Below, piece after piece: positions 10,063-20,782 of a stretch of 64,000 nt of DNA; the first letter of the stretch is position 1; each line of letters starts with the position of its first letter. A program made the position numbers and the translations under genes. The stretch covers positions 62,001-126,000 of the forward strand of contig NZ_CZQA01000013.1 in assembly GCF_001458735.1 (NCBI RefSeq), in the 5' to 3' direction. The stretch is from Candidatus Nitrospira nitrosa (GTDB lineage Bacteria > Nitrospirota > Nitrospiria > Nitrospirales > Nitrospiraceae). Below the pieces are notes generated by a model. The model made no database searches. It was not told where the DNA came from and was given only the letters and a program-made list of their open reading frames with translations.

Positions 10063-12818
10063 GCAGCCCTTCGCTTTCCTTCGGTCTTGATCGCCTCAAA
10101 CAGGTCGATCCACGCTGGTACTCTGACGCCGGATACCTCAGGCCCGAGAGACAGACCGACCGTACCCACTGGGGTGGACGATTCGAAGTGAACAGCAAGC
10201 GAGTACGTCTTCCCCTGCCACGCCAGATCAATCGTGCTGTGGTTATCGAGACTCAGCCGTGCTCCATCGGACGGATGCAAGGACAAGAAAGGTTTCGCAA
10301 TCCGTTCCACAATCGCCGGAGATCGATTGCTGAGTTCGTCGCTTCCAAACACGGCAGAGAGGGGAAGCAACAACCACTGCCGAGAGGCCGGTTGAAACGC
10401 GGCTGGAATGGAGATGAACCAAGCCGATGCGTTCGTTGCCACTGGTTCGATCAGCCTCACTCCCGGCATTTCATCGCGTAACGGTCCACCAACTTCATCC
10501 TGATAGGTGTTCAGCGCCTGGATAGAATTCCAGCCCGGAGCCCAGAATTGGGAAATCAACGGAGAGGGCAGCGGTCCTCGGTATCCCTCCATCGTGAAGG
10601 CCAGCGGCGAGTCTTGGTCGACAGGGGGAGGCGGCTCATGCATGGTCAGATGAGAGAGCAGCGACGTACGCCCACTACATCGTTCAGACTGTCTGGGGAA
10701 TTTTTGACCAACCAAACGAAAACTCGCCGATGGTGCGACCTCTCCCATGCGTGCCAGCTCCGGAGCCGTCGTCGCTGTTGCGGAGACCGCATCATCGAAG
10801 GTGCGCCAGGTCGCCACTCCCGATCCACTCTCACCATCCTGGGAGGTGGCGCGGGCCAGATCACTGAGCCATCGCCAACTCTCTTTGACGTCGCCGTTCT
10901 GGACAAAGACTTGGTAAAAGCGCTGGGCTCGTCCTTCTTGATTCACAAAGGTCCCGTTGGATTCCGGACCTGTGGCTGCCGGAAAGAGTACGTCGGCATG
11001 GGCCGTTGTGCGATGCTCAAGGGAATCGATGACCATCACTGTTTGTGCCTTGTCCAAGAAGGCATCGACGGTCGCCTGGTCCGCGCGGCGATACAAGTCA
11101 TTCTCCAGCACGATCACCGTGTCGGCCTTCCCCTGACTGATTGCCTCGAAAGCGTCCCCCATGCTCCCACCACCAAGCAGTGCGAGACCCGCACTATTCG
11201 CCTCCGGGAGCACGAAGCTGAGCCGCGATTGTTTCCCTTGTCGGTGCAACGCCCAGGCAACATTGGCTGCCGCTTCAATCGTCGCCTGAGAGCCACTACC
11301 CGTTCCGGCAATGATCAACGGGCGTTGCGCCTGCATCAGCGCGTCAGCGATGCGCTGAGCGAGGTCTCGTACGTCACTGCCGAGATCTGACACGGTCGGT
11401 GCTTCAGGTCCGATACTACCAGCCACCGCGAATCCCAGTCTGGCGACATCATCCGGTGCGGCGAAATAGCGATCGGTCGCATACTCGTGCAACCACGTCT
11501 GCCGATGGCCAGCCATGAAGAGAGGGCCTCGCCGGTCCTGTACGGCATTGCGCACGGCCGCCTCATCCCAGTGTGGAATCCTCAATTCGTCCACTCGCTC
11601 CATCGGCTGTTGGCGGATGGACTGCAACAGAGCCAGGGCAAGGCGTGGCGCCTCGTTCAAGAGATCAGGCCCAAGCACAAGGACCACATCGGCTTGTTCT
11701 GCATCATGAATAGACGCGGACGGGACCGGTCCATCTCGCAAGACGTTCAGGATCGTGGAGAGCAGCTGTTGTTCCCGTTCATCGATCCCTTGATAAAATT
11801 GCTGCGGTCCGACGAGAGATTGAAGCGCCACATTGGCCTCGAGCGACGCACGAGGTGACCCAATGCCCACAATCCCACGAGACTTTCGTAATCGCTCCGC
11901 GGCGAACTCCAGAGTCTTTGACACGTCCTCCGGCATTCCAGGCTGGATACGGTCCGATCCCGACCGTACAAGAGGACGCTTGATGCGATGGTCGCTATTG
12001 ACATACTCGTAACCAAATCGTCCCCGGTCGCACAAAAAGTAGCCGTTGACCTGACTGTTAAAACGATTGGTGATTCGACGCAGAGTACCGGACCTCTCAC
12101 CAGCGGTCGTATTACAACCAAGACTGCAATGCGGACAAATTGATTGAGCCGCTTGTAAATCCCATTTCCTCGCATAGTGATGGAAGAAGGTTTTGTCGGT
12201 GAACACGCCGGTCGGACACACCTCCACCAGATTACCGCTGAATTCATTCTCCAAAGTGCCGTCCTGCTCCCGGCCGAAGTACAAGGCGTCATGCGCCCCG
12301 AAGACATTGAGATCCCGTCCACCCGCGTAGTCGCGATAGAATCGTACGCAGCGGTAGCATTGAATACACCGGTTCATCTCATGACGAATGAAGGGGCCGA
12401 GTGCCTGGTTACGATGTGTCCGTTTGGGAAAGCGAGAGCGCCGGTACACATGTCCGGTCATGACCGTCATGTCTTGCAAATGGCACTCCCCTCCTTCGTC
12501 ACACACCGGACAGTCGTGCGGATGGTTCACCATCAACCATTCAATGACGGAGGCGCGAAAGGCCTTGGCCTCAGGATCGTCTATAGAGATACGCGTGCCG
12601 TTGGTGGCCGGTGTCATGCAGGACATCACGAGTCGGCCACTCTGATCCTTTTCGTCTTTGAATTGTTTGACGGCACATTGCCGACAGGCCCCGACCGATC
12701 CCATCGCCGGGTGCCAACAGAAGTACGGCACGTTCAACCCATGGCCGAGACAGGCCACCAGTAGATTCTGCCGTTCATCGACGCTATACGACTTGTTATC
12801 AACGATGATGGTCGCCAT
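10059..12818 (-). CDS. nuoG: NADH-quinone oxidoreductase subunit G
   Basis: 919-residue peripheral-arm subunit. The N-terminus carries a [2Fe-2S] motif (C34, C45, C48), then the His-Cys3 cluster motif HPHDCPVCDEGGECHLQD, the tetranuclear motif around CIQCYRCVRF, and CPHCSLGCNTT, which would bind the extra N7-type cluster. A molybdopterin-oxidoreductase-like domain without obvious cofactor use follows, and a long C-terminal extension. I chose the ATG at 12818 (MATIIVDNKS) because the upstream part of the open frame overlaps nuoF; the gap to the nuoF stop is then 4 nt. It receives electrons from NuoF/NuoE and passes them to NuoI. Confidence 0.94.
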   Translation of the reverse strand: MATIIVDNKSYSVDERQNLLVACLGHGLNVPYFCWHPAMGSVGACRQCAVKQFKDEKDQSGRLVMSCMTPATNGTRISIDDPEAKAFRASVIEWLMVNHPHDCPVCDEGGECHLQDMTVMTGHVYRRSRFPKRTHRNQALGPFIRHEMNRCIQCYRCVRFYRDYAGGRDLNVFGAHDALYFGREQDGTLENEFSGNLVEVCPTGVFTDKTFFHHYARKWDLQAAQSICPHCSLGCNTTAGERSGTLRRITNRFNSQVNGYFLCDRGRFGYEYVNSDHRIKRPLVRSGSDRIQPGMPEDVSKTLEFAAERLRKSRGIVGIGSPRASLEANVALQSLVGPQQFYQGIDEREQQLLSTILNVLRDGPVPSASIHDAEQADVVLVLGPDLLNEAPRLALALLQSIRQQPMERVDELRIPHWDEAAVRNAVQDRRGPLFMAGHRQTWLHEYATDRYFAAPDDVARLGFAVAGSIGPEAPTVSDLGSDVRDLAQRIADALMQAQRPLIIAGTGSGSQATIEAAANVAWALHRQGKQSRLSFVLPEANSAGLALLGGGSMGDAFEAISQGKADTVIVLENDLYRRADQATVDAFLDKAQTVMVIDSLEHRTTAHADVLFPAATGPESNGTFVNQEGRAQRFYQVFVQNGDVKESWRWLSDLARATSQDGESGSGVATWRTFDDAVSATATTAPELARMGEVAPSASFRLVGQKFPRQSERCSGRTSLLSHLTMHEPPPPVDQDSPLAFTMEGYRGPLPSPLISQFWAPGWNSIQALNTYQDEVGGPLRDEMPGVRLIEPVATNASAWFISIPAAFQPASRQWLLLPLSAVFGSDELSNRSPAIVERIAKPFLSLHPSDGARLSLDNHSTIDLAWQGKTYSLAVHFESSTPVGTVGLSLGPEVSGVRVPAWIDLFEAIKTEGKRRAA

Positions 12819-12822
12819 AGGC

Positions 12823-14133
12823 CTAGACGAAAGTCTTCTGCTGCGCCGACTTCTTGCTCCAGGGACATCCACCAATAGAGATATGTCGCTCGAAGTCGTC
12901 ACGAAAATATTTCAAGGCCGACTGCAGCGGGGCCATTGCTCCTGGTGCAAGGCCGCAGAAGGTGTGCCCTGGCGCCAGCCATTTCGTGTGCATCTCAAGC
13001 AGCGACAAGTCATCGCTGGTCGCGCGTCCCTCTTCGAGCGCCGTCAAGAGTTTTGCCACCCACGGCAATCCTTCACGACAAGGAGTGCACCAGCCACAGG
13101 ACTCACGAGCAAAGAACTTTTCGAGGTTCAGCACGAATCCAACGGGACAGGTCTGATCATCCAGGATGATCATGGTTCCTGTGCCAAGACGGCCTACGTC
13201 CGGCGGGAATGAAGAAAAATCCAGGGGGAGATCTAGATGCTCCTCGATCATAAAAGCAGTGGAAATTCCGCCTGGCAGCAGGGCTCGAAACCGAACGCCC
13301 TCGGCCATCCCCCCAGCATGCTGCTCCAACAATTCACGCGCACTGGTACCAAACGGCAGTTCCCACCAGCCTGGATTCCGGACGCGTCCACTGATGCCGT
13401 ACATCTTGGTGCCACCATCTTGAGTGCGGCTCAACCGGTGGTACCAATCGGCACCGTGATTGATGATGTGGGGAATGTTGTAGAGGGTCTCGACATTCTG
13501 GACGATGGTCGGCTGCCCCCATAAACCAACCGTCTGTGGGAAGGGAGGTTTCGCTCGTGGAACGGCACGCTTGCCTTCCAATGCGTTGATCAGTGCCGTT
13601 TCTTCTCCGCAAATGTACCGCCCTGCGCTGGAATGGAGATGAAGGTCGAAGCGAAATGTCGTCCCAGGGAGAGACTTGCCCAGATACCCTGCTGCATAGG
13701 CCTCCGCAATGGCCTGATTCAGTCGCTGAGCGGACAGGTGATATTCACCACGCAAAAAGATGTAGCCGACCTCCGCATCCAAGGCATACCCGGCCATGAT
13801 CATGCCCTCGACCAACCCGTGAGGATCTCCTTCCATCAGAATGCGATCTTTGAAGGTCCCCGGCTCCATTTCATCGCCATTGGCGACGATATACTTAGGT
13901 TTCTGAGCATCAGGCCCCATCGGGACGAAGCTCCATTTAGCCCCTGTCGGGAACCCACCTCCACCCCTGCCACGCAATCCCGCTTCGCTCACCAGCCGTT
14001 GTACATCCTTCGGAGCTACCCCAGCAGCCAGCTTCTGGAGGCTGCGATACCCCCCGGTCGCGACGTATTCGCGCAGAAACCTTGGACTCCCATCAGAATG
14101 AAGATGCCGTGTGAGCGGACGTTCACTATTCAT
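12823..14133 (-). CDS. nuoF: NADH-quinone oxidoreductase subunit F (NADH-binding)
   Basis: 436-residue flavoprotein that oxidises NADH with FMN and holds cluster N3. The glycine-rich FMN/NADH motif GRGGGGFPTGAKW lies near residue 54, a second nucleotide-binding segment ICGEETALINALEG in the middle, and the cluster motif ESCGWCTPCREG near residue 340. A 68-bp AT-rich spacer separates it from nuoE. Its presence with NuoE and NuoG means the complex uses NADH directly rather than ferredoxin only. Confidence 0.96.
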   Translation of the reverse strand: MNSERPLTRHLHSDGSPRFLREYVATGGYRSLQKLAAGVAPKDVQRLVSEAGLRGRGGGGFPTGAKWSFVPMGPDAQKPKYIVANGDEMEPGTFKDRILMEGDPHGLVEGMIMAGYALDAEVGYIFLRGEYHLSAQRLNQAIAEAYAAGYLGKSLPGTTFRFDLHLHSSAGRYICGEETALINALEGKRAVPRAKPPFPQTVGLWGQPTIVQNVETLYNIPHIINHGADWYHRLSRTQDGGTKMYGISGRVRNPGWWELPFGTSARELLEQHAGGMAEGVRFRALLPGGISTAFMIEEHLDLPLDFSSFPPDVGRLGTGTMIILDDQTCPVGFVLNLEKFFARESCGWCTPCREGLPWVAKLLTALEEGRATSDDLSLLEMHTKWLAPGHTFCGLAPGAMAPLQSALKYFRDDFERHISIGGCPWSKKSAQQKTFV

Positions 14134-14201
14134 TAGCTTTTATTACTTGCATTTAATGAACTAATATATTTAGCTTAGATACTATAGCTTCATAACTAAC
14201 A

Positions 14202-14666
14202 CTATTTGTATTTATCCATAATTATTTCAACTTTATCAGGCGTCACGTGCCCGTACACATCCTGATCAATCATCAGGGCCGGCGCCCGTTCACAATGCCC
14301 CAAGCACGCGATCGGCAGCACAGTCAGCCGCCCGTCACTCGTCGTCTGCCCAAGGTCGATGCCATAATGCTGCTTGAGCTGCTCGCGAATGCGATCGCAC
14401 CCCATGATCCAACAACTGATGCTGTCGCAGAGAAAGGCAACATGGCGACCGACGGGTTTACGAAAGATGAGGTTGTAGAAGGTGGCAACGCTATCCACAT
14501 CCTCCGCGCTCATCTCGAGCAATTGCGCAACATCGAGCAACGACTCATCGGAAATCCATCCGCGTCGGCGCTGGAGGATTAGCAGCGCATCAATGGTGCC
14601 CGATCGTTTATCCGGGTAATGGTGCAGTGCGTCTGCAAGTTCACGATGTTCAGCATCCGTCAACAT
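14202..14666 (-). CDS. nuoE: NADH-quinone oxidoreductase subunit E
   Basis: 154-residue thioredoxin-fold [2Fe-2S] subunit (cluster N1a). The four ligands fall in CDSISCWIMGC (first pair C-x4-C) and CLGHCERAP (second pair C-x3-C); the extra cysteine in the first motif is not a standard ligand. It partners NuoF. The 3' end and the following spacer are clearly more AT-rich than the rest of the operon. A 106-bp gap separates it from nuoCD. Confidence 0.94.
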   Translation of the reverse strand: MLTDAEHRELADALHHYPDKRSGTIDALLILQRRRGWISDESLLDVAQLLEMSAEDVDSVATFYNLIFRKPVGRHVAFLCDSISCWIMGCDRIREQLKQHYGIDLGQTTSDGRLTVLPIACLGHCERAPALMIDQDVYGHVTPDKVEIIMDKYK

Positions 14667-14772
14667 GTCACGCCCCCGTATCTCTTGAGTCAGACGTTTC
14701 GAGTTTCCAGCCTAAAGCTTCATGTAAATCCACCATGTCAACCTCGAAACCTGAAGCCCGAATCATGGCTGT

Positions 14773-16575
14773 TCACCGATCGACATCAGATAGCACATAG
14801 TCCACGCTTCCAAGAACAGCTAAGAGATCCGACAACAGTTCGCCACGCGCCATAAGCGGCACCATCTGAATATGGGCGAACGAGGGGGTGCGGATTCTTG
14901 TCCGGTATGAGAACTGCGACCCATCACTTGTCAGGTAATAACTGGTCTGGCCTTTGGACGATTCTGTCGAGACTTCCGCTTCACCGGGCGGCAAAATCGG
15001 TCCCCAACTCACCCCGACAAAATGATTGATGAGTGTTTCAATGTCCTGCATCGTATGGTGTTTCAACGGCGGAGTGGCGAGAGGATCGAGTGACGTATAG
15101 GGGCCAGACGGCATGGAGTCGAGACACTGACGAATGATCGCCAGCGACTGTCGCAACTCCAACATATGCACGACCGCTCGGTCATAACAATCACCATTCG
15201 ACGCGGTTGGAACCTCAAAGTCGAACTGCTCATAACCGGAATAGGGACGGACTTTACGCAAATCCCAGGGCAAACCACAGGCCCGCAACATCGGACCAGT
15301 GGCGCCCCATGCAATCGCATCCTCCAGCGATAAGACGCCGATACCGACGGTCCGCTGTTTCAGGATAGGATTGTCCATGACCAGACGTTCATAGTCGTCG
15401 AGTCGGCTAGGAAACCACTCTACAAACTGGCGAACCTGCGCGTCCCACCCAAGGGGAAGGTCTCGTGCAACCCCACCGATCCGAAGCCAATTCGGATGCA
15501 TTCGGCCGCCACAGACGCCTTCGACAATCGAGAGGATGCGCTCTCGATCGTTGAACATGTAGAAAACAGGTGACAACGCGCCCACATCCCCGGCAAACGT
15601 CCCATACCAGACGAGATGACTGGCAATCCGATAGAATTCGGACATCATGACACGGATGACTTGAGCCCGCGGCGGAACTGTAACGCCGGCCAATCGTTCG
15701 ACCGCGAGACAGTACGGCATTTCGTTGAGCACGCCTTGGAGATAATCCACACGATCAGTGTAGGGAATGAAGGAATGCCACGTTTGCCGCTCAGCGATTT
15801 TTTCCTGTGACCGATGATGGAAACCGATATCCGGAACGATGTTCACGATTTCTTCGCCCGCAAGCTGCGCCACCAATCGGAGCACGCCATGTGTGCCCGT
15901 ATGGGCCGGGCCAAGGTTGATGAACATATAATCGAAGTCAGAGTCGCGATCGTGGTAGGTGCGCGCCAAGCCCCAATCCTCAGGCTTGAATTGCAGCGCG
16001 TCCTGCGTCATGACCAGCTTTTCCGGCGGCAATTGGAAGAGCCCGACTTCCGTTGCACGCGAAGGATGATCCTTGCGAAGCGGATGTCCCTCCCACCATG
16101 AGGGCATCAGGAGCCGGCGGAGAAATGGATGTCCCTCGAACCGAATCCCGAACATGTCGAAGATTTCTCGCTCATACCAATTGGCGTTGGGCCACAGATC
16201 GATGCTCGAAGGTAGAGAGAGCGACTCGTCATCAAGTGCAACCTTAATGCGGAGTGACTGGTTCCGATCAAAGGAAAAGAGATGATAAAACACGCTAAAG
16301 GAACCAATCGGCAATCCATCATGATGCTGGCGCAATCGTTCATCCATTGCGCTCAAGTCGAAGAGCATAGGAAACGGACGAGGGATTTCAGACCTGACAT
16401 ACCGGAGGGTTTCACGGATCTTTGCCCTATCAATCCAGATCGTCGGAATATCGTCCTTGGTAGGCTGGACGGCACTCAGCCATCCGCTTGAGCCAAAGCG
16501 GCTTTCGATCTCAGCCACCACGCCAGTCCGTTCACCGGCTCCCATAAGTGGAATGGTCGACGCACGTGGAATCAT
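14773..16575 (-). CDS. nuoCD: NADH-quinone oxidoreductase subunit C/D fusion
   Basis: 600-residue fusion. Residues about 1-190 are the NuoC (30-kDa) domain, ending with the typical [23 protein letters not shown]; the NuoD (49-kDa) domain follows, with [12 protein letters not shown] near the quinone site and the C-terminal DPVMGEVDR-like end here read as [11 protein letters not shown]. Fused nuoCD is known from Enterobacteria and several other phyla. The stop/start overlap with nuoB is ATGA. Together with NuoB it forms the quinone-reduction site. Confidence 0.95.
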   Translation of the reverse strand: MIPRASTIPLMGAGERTGVVAEIESRFGSSGWLSAVQPTKDDIPTIWIDRAKIRETLRYVRSEIPRPFPMLFDLSAMDERLRQHHDGLPIGSFSVFYHLFSFDRNQSLRIKVALDDESLSLPSSIDLWPNANWYEREIFDMFGIRFEGHPFLRRLLMPSWWEGHPLRKDHPSRATEVGLFQLPPEKLVMTQDALQFKPEDWGLARTYHDRDSDFDYMFINLGPAHTGTHGVLRLVAQLAGEEIVNIVPDIGFHHRSQEKIAERQTWHSFIPYTDRVDYLQGVLNEMPYCLAVERLAGVTVPPRAQVIRVMMSEFYRIASHLVWYGTFAGDVGALSPVFYMFNDRERILSIVEGVCGGRMHPNWLRIGGVARDLPLGWDAQVRQFVEWFPSRLDDYERLVMDNPILKQRTVGIGVLSLEDAIAWGATGPMLRACGLPWDLRKVRPYSGYEQFDFEVPTASNGDCYDRAVVHMLELRQSLAIIRQCLDSMPSGPYTSLDPLATPPLKHHTMQDIETLINHFVGVSWGPILPPGEAEVSTESSKGQTSYYLTSDGSQFSYRTRIRTPSFAHIQMVPLMARGELLSDLLAVLGSVDYVLSDVDR

Positions 16576-17279
16576 GGCTTCGGCTTCGAGAGCCCGTTTG
16601 GTTGTCCGGCAAAATGGGAGGAGAGAATATCCGTCCGAGGAAGCACGTCTACGCCTGGATACTCTCGCTGACTCATTCGTTCCGCTCGTTTTTCATCTCG
16701 CATCGAAGGCATGATGGGTTTCTGAACGTCTTGCGGACCGAACCACCACCCCAACGGTCGACGCTCAGATCCAACCATGTTCTGGAGGAGCAGTAGGCAT
16801 TCCATAAACGCGTGCGGCGGCGGGGGACATCCCGGCATATACACGTCCACCGGGATGAATTTATCGACCCCTTGCACAACCGAATAGGCGTCGAACATTC
16901 CGCCGGAGTTCGAGCAGGACCCCATCGAAATCACCCAACGCGGCTCCAGCATCTGCTCGTAGAGCTGCTTGATCACAGGGGCGACCTTCAAAAACACCGT
17001 TCCCGAGACGACCAACACATCAGCCTGCCGCGGTGAACCGCGCGCGACTTCCGCACCAAATCGTGCCACGTCGTACACACTCGTGAAACTCGTCGCCATT
17101 TCGACAAAACAACAGGACAAGCCAAAATTCAACGGCCAGAGGGAACTTTTCCGTCCCCAGGCCAAGAGATCTTGGAGCTTCGCAAAGAGGACCGACTGTC
17201 CGACGACAGCGGTGAGAGGACCGTCGCCGCCCTCGGTCACCCGCACACCTTCCAGTCGTCCGTTACGCCACTCGGTCAT
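16572..17279 (-). CDS. nuoB: NADH-quinone oxidoreductase subunit B
   Basis: 235-residue subunit carrying cluster N2, the last electron donor to quinone. All four ligands are visible: the adjacent cysteines in [12 protein letters not shown], the cysteine in [11 protein letters not shown] and that in [11 protein letters not shown]. The C-terminal tail of about 60 residues is longer than in many NuoB proteins. It overlaps nuoA by 17 nt and nuoCD by 4 nt. Confidence 0.95.
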   Translation of the reverse strand: MTEWRNGRLEGVRVTEGGDGPLTAVVGQSVLFAKLQDLLAWGRKSSLWPLNFGLSCCFVEMATSFTSVYDVARFGAEVARGSPRQADVLVVSGTVFLKVAPVIKQLYEQMLEPRWVISMGSCSNSGGMFDAYSVVQGVDKFIPVDVYMPGCPPPPHAFMECLLLLQNMVGSERRPLGWWFGPQDVQKPIMPSMRDEKRAERMSQREYPGVDVLPRTDILSSHFAGQPNGLSKPKP

Positions 17280-17727
17280 TGGAGAGCTCCGTTGCCTGGT
17301 TCAACTGCGGTTTCTGCCGGTGCCTGGCTCGCGGACGCTGAGCGTGAGCATGCCAATCGAGCGCCCCAGTGAGCCAGAGGTAGGCGAGCGATGCCAGAAG
17401 AATGGAGACAAAGATCGCCACCTCGATAAAGCCCAGCCAGCCGGTTTCCGGGACTGCAACGGCCCAGGCATAGAGGTACGCCGCCTCCACATCAAAGATG
17501 ACGAAAAACATGGCGATCAAATAATACTGGACCGGCGGACGAACCTGAGCGTTGCCGGTTGGCCGAATCCCGCATTCATACGGCACGCCGGTCGCGCTTT
17601 CAGATCGACGTTCAGGTTTCCTCCAGTGCCGTTCCCCCAGCAGTGGGGGAACTCCCAACATGACGGCAATCACCACGGCAACACAGAGCCCGTATACGCA
17701 AATCTGCCAAATAGCATCATCTACCAT
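17263..17727 (-). CDS. nuoA: NADH-quinone oxidoreductase subunit A
   Basis: 154-residue, three-helix membrane subunit; first gene of the operon. Recognised by [33 protein letters not shown], read in two parts here, which contains the conserved quinone-loop cysteine and the FDVE helix. The open frame reaches 17784, but the ATG at 17727 ([12 protein letters not shown]) gives the proper N-terminal helix. The 266 bp upstream (17728-17993) hold no gene and must contain the nuo promoter, which I could not fix by eye. Confidence 0.93.
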   Translation of the reverse strand: MVDDAIWQICVYGLCVAVVIAVMLGVPPLLGERHWRKPERRSESATGVPYECGIRPTGNAQVRPPVQYYLIAMFFVIFDVEAAYLYAWAVAVPETGWLGFIEVAIFVSILLASLAYLWLTGALDWHAHAQRPRARHRQKPQLNQATELSNDRVA

Positions 17728-17993
17728 GGCGACATTTATGTATGTAATTGTGACACACGTGCTTTTTCTCACCTTGGATATCATGTCGGGTGAGGTTTGG
17801 CTTTAAAAAATGAAAATATTGCAATGCTGTCTGAGGGGGGAATGACTTGGACCAGCTGGGCGAAAGACGAGGCTGGATGCTACGTCTGAGAATCCGTCAT
17901 CGATACCAGGTTGGTACCGTTGCCGGTCCTGAACCAGCTCTTCCAGATTTGTGACGGCTTACCTGGGGCTTTCTTGACGTACGTTCCAATAGG

Positions 17994-20645
17994 TCAAACC
18001 GTTCGCTTTGGTGCATGCACTATTCGCTGAACGAACTGTCGTTCTTCGGTATCAGTCCGCACGTCTCCATTCAGGCGTGCGTCAAGTAGTTGGGCAAGGA
18101 TCTGTTTGAACTGCGGACCGGGTTTTAATCCCATGGCTGTAAGATCGGTCCCCGTCAGGTCGAGTTTCACGTGCTGATAGGTCATGAGAAATGCCGAGAC
18201 GTGGCGCTTGACGGCGTCCCCTTTGCTTTTCGCCATGAGGATCAACAAGGTCTCGTCGGATAGCCCCGATAACAGATGATACACCTCTGCCGGTTTGAGC
18301 GGTCGGTTCGATGCCAATCGGCGAATTGCGTGATGACAGCCGACACGCGCCATTTTCAGCCTGGTGGCTTCCTGCTCGGAAAATGGAAAACGCTTGAGCG
18401 TGTCTTTCACACCACTTTCCGGCAGCATTTCCAGAAAACCCATCACGTAGACTAACCAGACGTCCATCTTCCGGTCCAAGTACAGCAGCCGGTACCAATC
18501 GACCGCTTCATCGATCGCATTCAAGAGCTTCTCCAACCGGTCAGACCACGTCAGCTTGGGATGAATGAATCGCAGCAATCCAATCTCCGCCAACCGTTTG
18601 ATGGCCAGCCGTGGCCCCCGCTCGGAGAGGAGCAACTTCAGCTCTTCCAGGAGACGATGACCCGACAGTCGATGAAAGAGGTTCATCTTGACCGCGCCTG
18701 CAATTAACGCGGTGGTGTCCTTGCCCAGACGAAAACCGAATCGAGCTTCAAATCGGATCGCTCGGAACACGCGAGTCGGGTCTTCGACGAAACTGAGTCC
18801 ATGCAGGACGCGGATCACTTTATCATTCAAGTCTCGCTGCCCGCCGTAGAAGTCCAGCACGTCGCCAAACCCCTTCCCGTTGAGTCGAACGGCCAACGCA
18901 TTGATCGTGAAGTCACGCCGATAGAGATCTTTCTTGATTGAACTATGTTCCACCGTCGGCAAGGCCGTGGGATACTCGTAGTACTCCGTTCGCGCAGTGG
19001 CCACATCAAGTTTGAAGCCATCCGGCAACAGCACGATCGCCGTCCCGAATCGCTCATGCACCTTCACGCGAGCTTGTAATACGTCTCCGAGCTTCCGAGC
19101 GAACGCAATCCCATCACCTTCGACGACAAGATCTAAATCGAGATTGTGGATACCGAGCAGCAAATCCCTGACACAGCCGCCGACGACGAATAATGATACC
19201 TCGTTGCGATCGGCTAACTGTCCGGCTTCCTCAAGCAAAGTCACGAGGCGAGACGGCAAACGGCTCTGCAAGAGTCCTCTCACGTTACGGCGTGGCCCTC
19301 CGATCTCGGACTCAGCCTCGTGCGGACCAAGCGTCTTCAATCGGGCCCCCTTCAGCACATCGTCATGTAAGGTTCGCAACAAATCCGTCCGGGTAATGAC
19401 GCCAACGACTTTCGCCTCTTTGAGGATCGGAACACACCGCTGATTACGCTCGATCATGGCCGTTTCGATCTCATGAAATGACGTCTCCGGCTGTGCCGTA
19501 TGGGCGTCGGTTTGCATAATGTCACGCACCGCCATCTTGCCGAGCCTATGAAACAACGCTTTCTGAATCGACTCTCGACTGACGATCCCCCTGTAATGGT
19601 CTTTCTCGTCGAGAATCGGAAAGACATTCAGACCGTAGGTGGTCATCCGCTGTCCTGCTTCAGCGACGGTCGTATCGACTTCGATCGCCTTCACCGGATG
19701 GGTCATGACATCCTGGGCCAGCAACGTCGGACGATAGTGTGTCGTCAGCAGCTGAACGATCTTCTCTTTGACTTCTGAGAGTGTCTGCCCTTTGACCGTG
19801 GCCGCTGCGGCGACGGCATGACCTCCCCCTCTGAATTCCCGCGCGATCCAACCGACGTCAATCTCTGGCCGGCGACTCCTTCCGATCACTTCCACACGAT
19901 CGTCCATCATGACCGCCACGAGAACGGCATCGACCCCTTGTAATTCGGCGAGACGATGCACCACACCGGCCGCCTCGCCTCGACAGCGATCGATCGTGCT
20001 CGTGGACACCAGAACCTTCCGACCTTCCAGGTAGAGCACCTCACCCTGTTCTAAGAAATCATTCAGCAGCGCAACCGCATCCGGATCAAGTGGCGTGTAG
20101 AGAGTGGCCGACACCGTATTCAAATCCGCACCGGCTTCGACAAGGAACGCGCAGGCTTCGAATTCTCGGCTGGTCGTAGAGGCGAATGTAAATGAGCCGG
20201 TCTCTTCATAGAGACCGAGAGCCATCACCGTCGCCTCAAACGGAGTCACCGGGATGTGCCGCCGCTGAAGCTGCTCGATGAGCAACGTCGTCGTGGCTCC
20301 CACTGAGTCCACTACGGACTCTTTTGACCGTCCGTCACAGACCGAATCTGATTCGATATGGTGATCGAAAACCACGACCTCCACTGCTGGGTTCTCGAGG
20401 CAGGATGTGAGCGTTCCGATCCGGCTCGGTTCCTGGGTATCGACCAGGATGAGTCGCGTGATCTGGGTAAGGTCGAGTTCTTTTAGTTTGCTGAGGTCAA
20501 GGTCGTGAACGGAGAGAAAATTACGAACCGCTTCCTGTGCTCCGGCCGGCAAGACCAGCTTGGCTCCGGGATAGAGCTTCCGTGCGGCCACCATCGACGC
20601 GAGACCATCAAAGTCAGCGTTGCTGTGCGTGGCAATGACATCCAT
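17994..20645 (-). CDS. DHH / CBS / tRNA nucleotidyltransferase fusion protein
   Basis: 883-residue multidomain protein. The N-terminal 300 residues are a DHH/DHHA1 phosphoesterase-like domain (THSNADFD at residues 6-13, DHH at 94-96, and a GGGHAVAAAA glycine motif), followed by two CBS domains (about 310-425), then a class II poly(A) polymerase/CCA-adding head with VGGCVRD and the catalytic DLD pair, RRDFTINALA, and the RNA-binding core. Relatives with this architecture exist in Aquificae, cyanobacteria, Deltaproteobacteria and Nitrospirota and act in tRNA 3'-CCA synthesis, often as the A-adding or CC-adding half of a split system. I cannot tell which nucleotide it adds. It is read in the same direction as nuo, but a 266-bp gap separates them. 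Confidence 0.88.
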   Translation of the reverse strand: MDVIATHSNADFDGLASMVAARKLYPGAKLVLPAGAQEAVRNFLSVHDLDLSKLKELDLTQITRLILVDTQEPSRIGTLTSCLENPAVEVVVFDHHIESDSVCDGRSKESVVDSVGATTTLLIEQLQRRHIPVTPFEATVMALGLYEETGSFTFASTTSREFEACAFLVEAGADLNTVSATLYTPLDPDAVALLNDFLEQGEVLYLEGRKVLVSTSTIDRCRGEAAGVVHRLAELQGVDAVLVAVMMDDRVEVIGRSRRPEIDVGWIAREFRGGGHAVAAAATVKGQTLSEVKEKIVQLLTTHYRPTLLAQDVMTHPVKAIEVDTTVAEAGQRMTTYGLNVFPILDEKDHYRGIVSRESIQKALFHRLGKMAVRDIMQTDAHTAQPETSFHEIETAMIERNQRCVPILKEAKVVGVITRTDLLRTLHDDVLKGARLKTLGPHEAESEIGGPRRNVRGLLQSRLPSRLVTLLEEAGQLADRNEVSLFVVGGCVRDLLLGIHNLDLDLVVEGDGIAFARKLGDVLQARVKVHERFGTAIVLLPDGFKLDVATARTEYYEYPTALPTVEHSSIKKDLYRRDFTINALAVRLNGKGFGDVLDFYGGQRDLNDKVIRVLHGLSFVEDPTRVFRAIRFEARFGFRLGKDTTALIAGAVKMNLFHRLSGHRLLEELKLLLSERGPRLAIKRLAEIGLLRFIHPKLTWSDRLEKLLNAIDEAVDWYRLLYLDRKMDVWLVYVMGFLEMLPESGVKDTLKRFPFSEQEATRLKMARVGCHHAIRRLASNRPLKPAEVYHLLSGLSDETLLILMAKSKGDAVKRHVSAFLMTYQHVKLDLTGTDLTAMGLKPGPQFKQILAQLLDARLNGDVRTDTEERQFVQRIVHAPKRTV

Positions 20646-20782
20646 GCAGGCATTGTAGCAGGGACCAGATGTGACACCAAACGGTGAAGCCGGGCTCAGA
20701 TCGACCGGATTCGAGAGGAAATGACAAGGGCGTTGCGAGTAACATCGTCGGCACCCATCAATTCAACGGCATCGTTTCCCAA

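Noticed and set aside
10548-11390. 280-codon plus-strand open frame
   Set aside because: Lies wholly inside nuoG in the opposite strand; no family likeness and Arg/His-rich shadow composition.
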